Origin: an uncultured bacterium
GTDB taxonomy: Bacteria; Bacillota; Clostridia; Lachnospirales; Lachnospiraceae
Direction: 5' to 3'
DNA: 8,499 nucleotides
Assembly: GCA_946061355.1 (NCBI GenBank)
Contig: CAMGRE010000107.1
Coordinates: 1-8,499 of the forward strand
Shown: positions 5,556 through 8,499 of the stretch, piece after piece
Layout: each line of letters opens with the position of its first letter
Numbering within the stretch: the first letter of the stretch is position 1
Program-made: the position numbers and the translations under genes
The notes under the pieces: model-generated
Databases searched by the model: none
What the model saw: the letters and a program-made list of their open reading frames with translations, nothing else
Told to the model about the DNA's origin: nothing

Positions 5556-6479
5556 ATGTTGGAAGAGATGACAGCGTGCTACGGGCCCAGATATTCGGAT
5601 ATCCCGGATATCAAGGAGGACGGTTCGGAAAGCATTCGCTACGATAATCCTGATTTTCCGCTTTTCTGCAGACGGAATTTTATTCCGGCAAAACTGATTC
5701 CGCCGGGAATGACGATCCACTGGCACAGTGACCTGGAATTCATCTATATCAAAGAGGGAAGCGCCTTTTATCAGCTGAACGGCTGCATGGTCAAAATGGA
5801 AGCCGGGGAAGGGATCTTTGTAAACGCAAAGCAGCTTCACATGCTGATCGCAGGTGACGAAGACTGCGTGCTGGACTGCATCATTTTCCATCCTATGATC
5901 CTGTGCGCCTCCAAGCATATGGAAGAGAAATATGTGCATCCCATCATCTCCAATCCGTCCGTGCCCTATCTGCTTTTGCATGAGAACACGCCCTGGGAAG
6001 GAACACTTCTCGCGAACTTAAGCCTGCTCTATGAACTTTCCGAGCAGGAAGATTGCGAACTTGAGATGTTGAAAACAGTCTGCGACATCTGGCAGCTTCT
6101 GTATGACAACATTCCGAGGCTCCCTTCCAAAACAAAAAAATACGACGGCGGTTTTGAGATCATCAAGAGGATGATCGCCTATATCCAGGAGCATTACAGC
6201 GAATCCATCACGCTTCATGATCTCTGTCTGGCAGGCGGGGTGGGCAAGACATCCTGCGCAAAGCTGTTCCAGAAATATGTAAGCACCACTCCGATCGATT
6301 ATATCAGACATTACCGTGTCGCAAAGGGGATTGAGCTTCTGCACGAGACCGACATGCCGATCACAAAGATCGCCCAGGAGACGGGCTTTGGCGGAACAAG
6401 CTTCTTTGCCAAGACCTTTAAGGAAATCACGGGGATCACGCCCAGACAGATGCGAAAAGGAGGCCAGATCCATGTTTAG
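5556..6479 (+). CDS. AraC-family transcriptional regulator, cupin type
   Basis: This 307-residue DNA-binding regulator has two domains. An N-terminal cupin-like ligand domain covers about 40-125 and includes IHWHSDLEFIYIKEGS (54-69) and GEGIFVNAKQLH (84-95). The C-terminal AraC double helix-turn-helix covers about 202-300. It has ITLHDLCLAGGVGKTSCAKLF in the first helix-turn-helix and ITKIAQETGFGGTSFFAKTFKEITGITPRQMR in the second, a clear match to the family signature. The ligand is unknown. The 3' end overlaps the first permease gene by 8 bases, and the permease ribosome binding site lies inside this gene, so regulator and transporter are cotranscribed and translationally coupled. It probably senses a substrate of the pump and activates its own operon through the direct repeats upstream. 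The family call is firm; the target is inferred. Confidence 0.95.
   Translation: MLEEMTACYGPRYSDIPDIKEDGSESIRYDNPDFPLFCRRNFIPAKLIPPGMTIHWHSDLEFIYIKEGSAFYQLNGCMVKMEAGEGIFVNAKQLHMLIAGDEDCVLDCIIFHPMILCASKHMEEKYVHPIISNPSVPYLLLHENTPWEGTLLANLSLLYELSEQEDCELEMLKTVCDIWQLLYDNIPRLPSKTKKYDGGFEIIKRMIAYIQEHYSESITLHDLCLAGGVGKTSCAKLFQKYVSTTPIDYIRHYRVAKGIELLHETDMPITKIAQETGFGGTSFFAKTFKEITGITPRQMRKGGQIHV
6457..6463 (+). promoter_or_regulatory. Permease ribosome binding site inside the AraC gene
   Basis: AAGGAGG is located 8 bases before the permease ATG at 6472 and within the last codons of the AraC gene. It picks 6472 over in-frame upstream starts such as 6316, which would lie deep in the regulator gene. Confidence 0.85.
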
Positions 6480-7266
6480 CAAGTATCTGTTTATCTATAA
6501 AACCCGTATCATCCGCAGTTTTACCTATAAATTCGATGTATATGGAAACATTCTGATGCAGACGATCATCATGATCACCACCTCTTTTTTCTGGAAAGCG
6601 CTGTTCAAAGGCAGCACCTTCGGAAACAACATTACGGCAGACAGCATGATGACCTACACGATCATGTCCTCTGTTCTGTCAGTGCTATTCATCACGGGAG
6701 TGGAAAGACGCATCCAGCAAAGCGTGGAAAAAGGAACGATCGCCATCGATCTCATGCGCCCTGTAAATGTATTCGGCATGTTTCTCGCGGAAGACCTCGG
6801 AAGCATCACGGCGCTGCTTGTCCAGAATCTGCTCCCGATCCTGATTCTGGGAAGCGTGCTGATCAAGTTCCCTGCGATTGTGTCATTGTCCGCTATTCCG
6901 ATGTTTATGGCAAGCGTCATCCTCTCGATGGCAATCAACTGGCTGCTGGCGGCGATCTTCGGCATGTGGGCATTCACAGCAATCTCTATGGATCCGCTCT
7001 ATCAGGCGAAAAAGCATCTGGTCCGACTTCTGTCCGGAAGCATTATCCCGATATGGTTCTTTCCGAAACGGATCGCGGACATTCTGAATGTGCTGCCGTT
7101 TGTATACATCTATCAGCTTCCGCTTGATATCTATATCGGAAGCGCATCGAACGCGGAAATTTACAGCCGTATGCTGATACAGCTCGCATGGGTTCTCGTC
7201 CTCGGAGCATTATTTTATATTCTTTCCGGAAAGAGTCTGAAGAAAGTTCTGGTGCAGGGAGGATAA
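6472..7266 (+). CDS. ABC-2 type transporter permease, COG4587-like
   Basis: This 264-residue integral membrane subunit belongs to an ABC exporter. About six hydrophobic segments are visible, near residues 23-43, 58-76, 110-132, 143-167, 205-222 and 236-252. The C-terminal part SGSIIPIWFFPKRIADIL followed by LPFVYIYQLPLDIYIG (188-223) is typical of ABC-2 permeases, as is the cytoplasmic stretch RRIQQSVEKGTIAIDLMRPVN (79-99), the likely coupling region. The frame is open upstream to 6316, but the ribosome binding site and the family N-terminus fix the start at 6472. It overlaps the AraC stop by 8 bases and is followed after 1 base by the second permease, so the two are made together and probably form a heterodimer. 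The substrate cannot be told from sequence; drug, peptide or lipid export is possible. Confidence 0.92.
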   Translation: MFSKYLFIYKTRIIRSFTYKFDVYGNILMQTIIMITTSFFWKALFKGSTFGNNITADSMMTYTIMSSVLSVLFITGVERRIQQSVEKGTIAIDLMRPVNVFGMFLAEDLGSITALLVQNLLPILILGSVLIKFPAIVSLSAIPMFMASVILSMAINWLLAAIFGMWAFTAISMDPLYQAKKHLVRLLSGSIIPIWFFPKRIADILNVLPFVYIYQLPLDIYIGSASNAEIYSRMLIQLAWVLVLGALFYILSGKSLKKVLVQGG

Positions 7267-7267
7267 T

Positions 7268-8092
7268 ATGAGAAAAACATACTCGACTTTGGCGCATTAT
7301 CTCAGCGTCACCATATACAGCATAAAAATGGCATTGCTCACGATCGTAGAGTATCCGTCCAATATTCTCGGCTGGCTGCTCTCCAACCCGATCCAGTTCC
7401 TGCTCGGGTTTGCCGCCATCCGATTCGCCGTGGAACAGTTTGGCGAAATCAACGGCTGGAACTACGGACAACTTGCATTCCTGTATGGGATTTCCGTGAT
7501 CTCTCATGCCCTCTCGATGATCTTTTTCGTGCAGGGCTGGTTTATGGGATTTTACGTGATCGAAGGGGAATTTGACCGCTTCCTCACAAGACCGATGAGC
7601 GTCCTGTATCAGTTCTTCTTTACGAACATCAATGTTTTCGGGCTCACCGATCTCATCCCCGGCATTTTGGTTTTCCTGTACGGGTGTGTGAAGACGGACT
7701 TTCCGTTCACGGCTTCCAATGTTGTCGGGATCCTCGTCATGCTGGCCGGCGCAGTCCTGATCCGAGGCGGCATCTACCTCCTGTTGGGATCGACCTCCTT
7801 CTGGACAAAGAGCGCCAATGATTTCGGGCAGTTCACACAGGAAATCTTCGACAAGACAACCATGTACCCGCTGTCCATGTATCCGGAATCCTTGCAGCTG
7901 ATCCTGACCTTTCTCATCCCGATCGGCTGGGTGTCCTTCTATCCCGCATCGGAACTCATGGGAATCGAAAACACTTTTTCAACCGGAGGCATGGGCGTAT
8001 GGATCACTCTGGGTGTGGGAATCGCTACAATGATGATAGTCGGTCTGGTATTCCGGGCGGGTTTAAAACAATATGAAAGTGCAGGAAACTGA
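7268..8092 (+). CDS. ABC-2 type transporter permease, DUF990/COG3694-like
   Basis: This 274-residue partner permease has about six hydrophobic segments, near 27-52, 66-92, 120-140, 150-176, 208-228 and 243-264. Family marks are the coupling-type stretch GEFDRFLTRPMSVLYQFF (100-117), SANDFGQFTQEIFDKTTMYPLSMYP (182-206) and FLIPIGWVSFYPA (215-227), as in the ABC2_membrane_6 (DUF990) family. The ATG at 7268 comes 1 base after the stop of the first permease, with GGGAGG five bases upstream inside that gene, so translation is coupled. The ATPase gene follows after 14 bases. DUF990 permeases typically pair with a COG4587 permease and a COG4586 ATPase, which is exactly the order here. The transported compound is unknown. 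Confidence 0.92.
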   Translation: MRKTYSTLAHYLSVTIYSIKMALLTIVEYPSNILGWLLSNPIQFLLGFAAIRFAVEQFGEINGWNYGQLAFLYGISVISHALSMIFFVQGWFMGFYVIEGEFDRFLTRPMSVLYQFFFTNINVFGLTDLIPGILVFLYGCVKTDFPFTASNVVGILVMLAGAVLIRGGIYLLLGSTSFWTKSANDFGQFTQEIFDKTTMYPLSMYPESLQLILTFLIPIGWVSFYPASELMGIENTFSTGGMGVWITLGVGIATMMIVGLVFRAGLKQYESAGN

Positions 8093-8106
8093 CGGGGAGA
8101 AATGAT

Positions 8107-8499
8107 ATGATAACTGTAAAAAATCTTTATAAAGAATATCACGTTGTGCAAAAGGGAAAAGGGCTTGGCGGAACGCTGAAAGCTCTTGTACGAAATGAAA
8201 AAAAGATTATAAAAGCCGTAAACGGACTGGATTTCCATGTGGACAAAGGGGAGATCGTCGGCTTTATCGGTCCGAACGGCTCCGGCAAAAGTACTACGAT
8301 CAAAATGATGACCGGAATCCTCACACCGACCTCGGGCGAAGTGCTGATCGACGGATGCAATATCACGAAATACCGCAAGGATGTCGTCCGTGAGATCGGC
8401 GTCGTATTCGGACAGCGCACTCAGCTCAACTGGGATCTGCGGTTGGAAGAGACCTTTGAACTTCTCCGACACATTTACAGAATTGACAAAAAGGAATAC
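8107..8499 (+). CDS. ABC transporter ATP-binding protein, COG4586-like, C-terminus beyond window edge
   Basis: This gene encodes the cytoplasmic ATPase that powers the two permeases. Only the first 131 residues lie in the window. The Walker A motif GPNGSGKST is at 55-63 and the Q-loop Gln103 is in VVFGQRTQLNWDL (99-111). Signature, Walker B and H-loop are beyond the edge. An extra stretch of about 20 residues (about 12-35, GKGLGGTLKALVRNEKK region) separates the first strand from the AVNGLDF strand. This, with the FGQRTQLNWDL form of the Q-loop region, is characteristic of the COG4586 subfamily (usual length about 320-340). GGGGAG lies 7 bases before the ATG and the gap to the second permease is 14 bases, so the gene is in the same operon. 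No frameshift is seen. Confidence 0.95.
   Translation, partial: MITVKNLYKEYHVVQKGKGLGGTLKALVRNEKKIIKAVNGLDFHVDKGEIVGFIGPNGSGKSTTIKMMTGILTPTSGEVLIDGCNITKYRKDVVREIGVVFGQRTQLNWDLRLEETFELLRHIYRIDKKEY

Noticed and set aside
1..8499. CRISPR array, tRNA, insertion sequence, riboswitch or phage genes
   Set aside because: I found no regular spaced repeats, cloverleaf-like segment, transposase motif or recognisable aptamer; leaders are short and the coding density is high with ordinary genes.

Overview
The window looks like chromosomal DNA from an anaerobic Firmicute, most likely class Clostridia and probably Lachnospiraceae. That placement is inferred from a short two-cluster [FeFe]-hydrogenase, a clostridial feoA-feoA-feoB set with the small Cys-rich FeoB-associated protein, a DUF1848 protein, strong AGGAGG-type ribosome binding sites and moderate GC content. 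No tRNA, rRNA, CRISPR array, insertion sequence or phage gene was seen.

Left part, minus strand (about 1-5450). Reading in the direction of transcription, the order is a DUF1848 protein (5379-4429), two different FeoA proteins (4343-4131 and 4090-3869), the ferrous-iron transporter FeoB (3773-1611), a 45-residue Cys/His-rich membrane protein (1575-1438), an intrinsic terminator (1411-1381), and a separately promoted [FeFe]-hydrogenase (1222 to beyond base 1). The feo genes form an Fe(II) uptake operon. Its promoter at 4395-4423 carries a perfect inverted repeat of TTAG/CTAA type over the -10 box. A related site lies just ahead of feoB. The geometry matches operators of the DtxR/MntR/IdeR metalloregulator family, so iron-dependent repression is the likely control. 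The hydrogenase next door is an iron-sulfur enzyme with a high iron demand, but it has its own promoter.

Right part, plus strand (about 5484-8499). An AraC-family regulator with an N-terminal cupin (5556-6479) overlaps by 8 bases the first of two ABC-2 type permeases (6472-7266 and 7268-8092). These are followed by the N-terminal part of the matching ABC ATPase (8107 to beyond 8499). The set resembles the COG4587/COG3694/COG4586 exporter family, whose substrate is generally unknown. The regulator is therefore encoded in the same transcript as the pump and is translationally coupled to it. The 176-base divergent gap between DUF1848 and the regulator holds candidate promoters for both directions, a direct repeat with 21-bp period, and a 14-bp palindrome.

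Every long stretch is accounted for by recognisable genes. The best leads are the 10-bp-phased half-sites at the feo operon, the C-terminal radical-SAM-like cysteine motif in DUF1848, and the Met-to-Thr change in the L2 motif of the hydrogenase.
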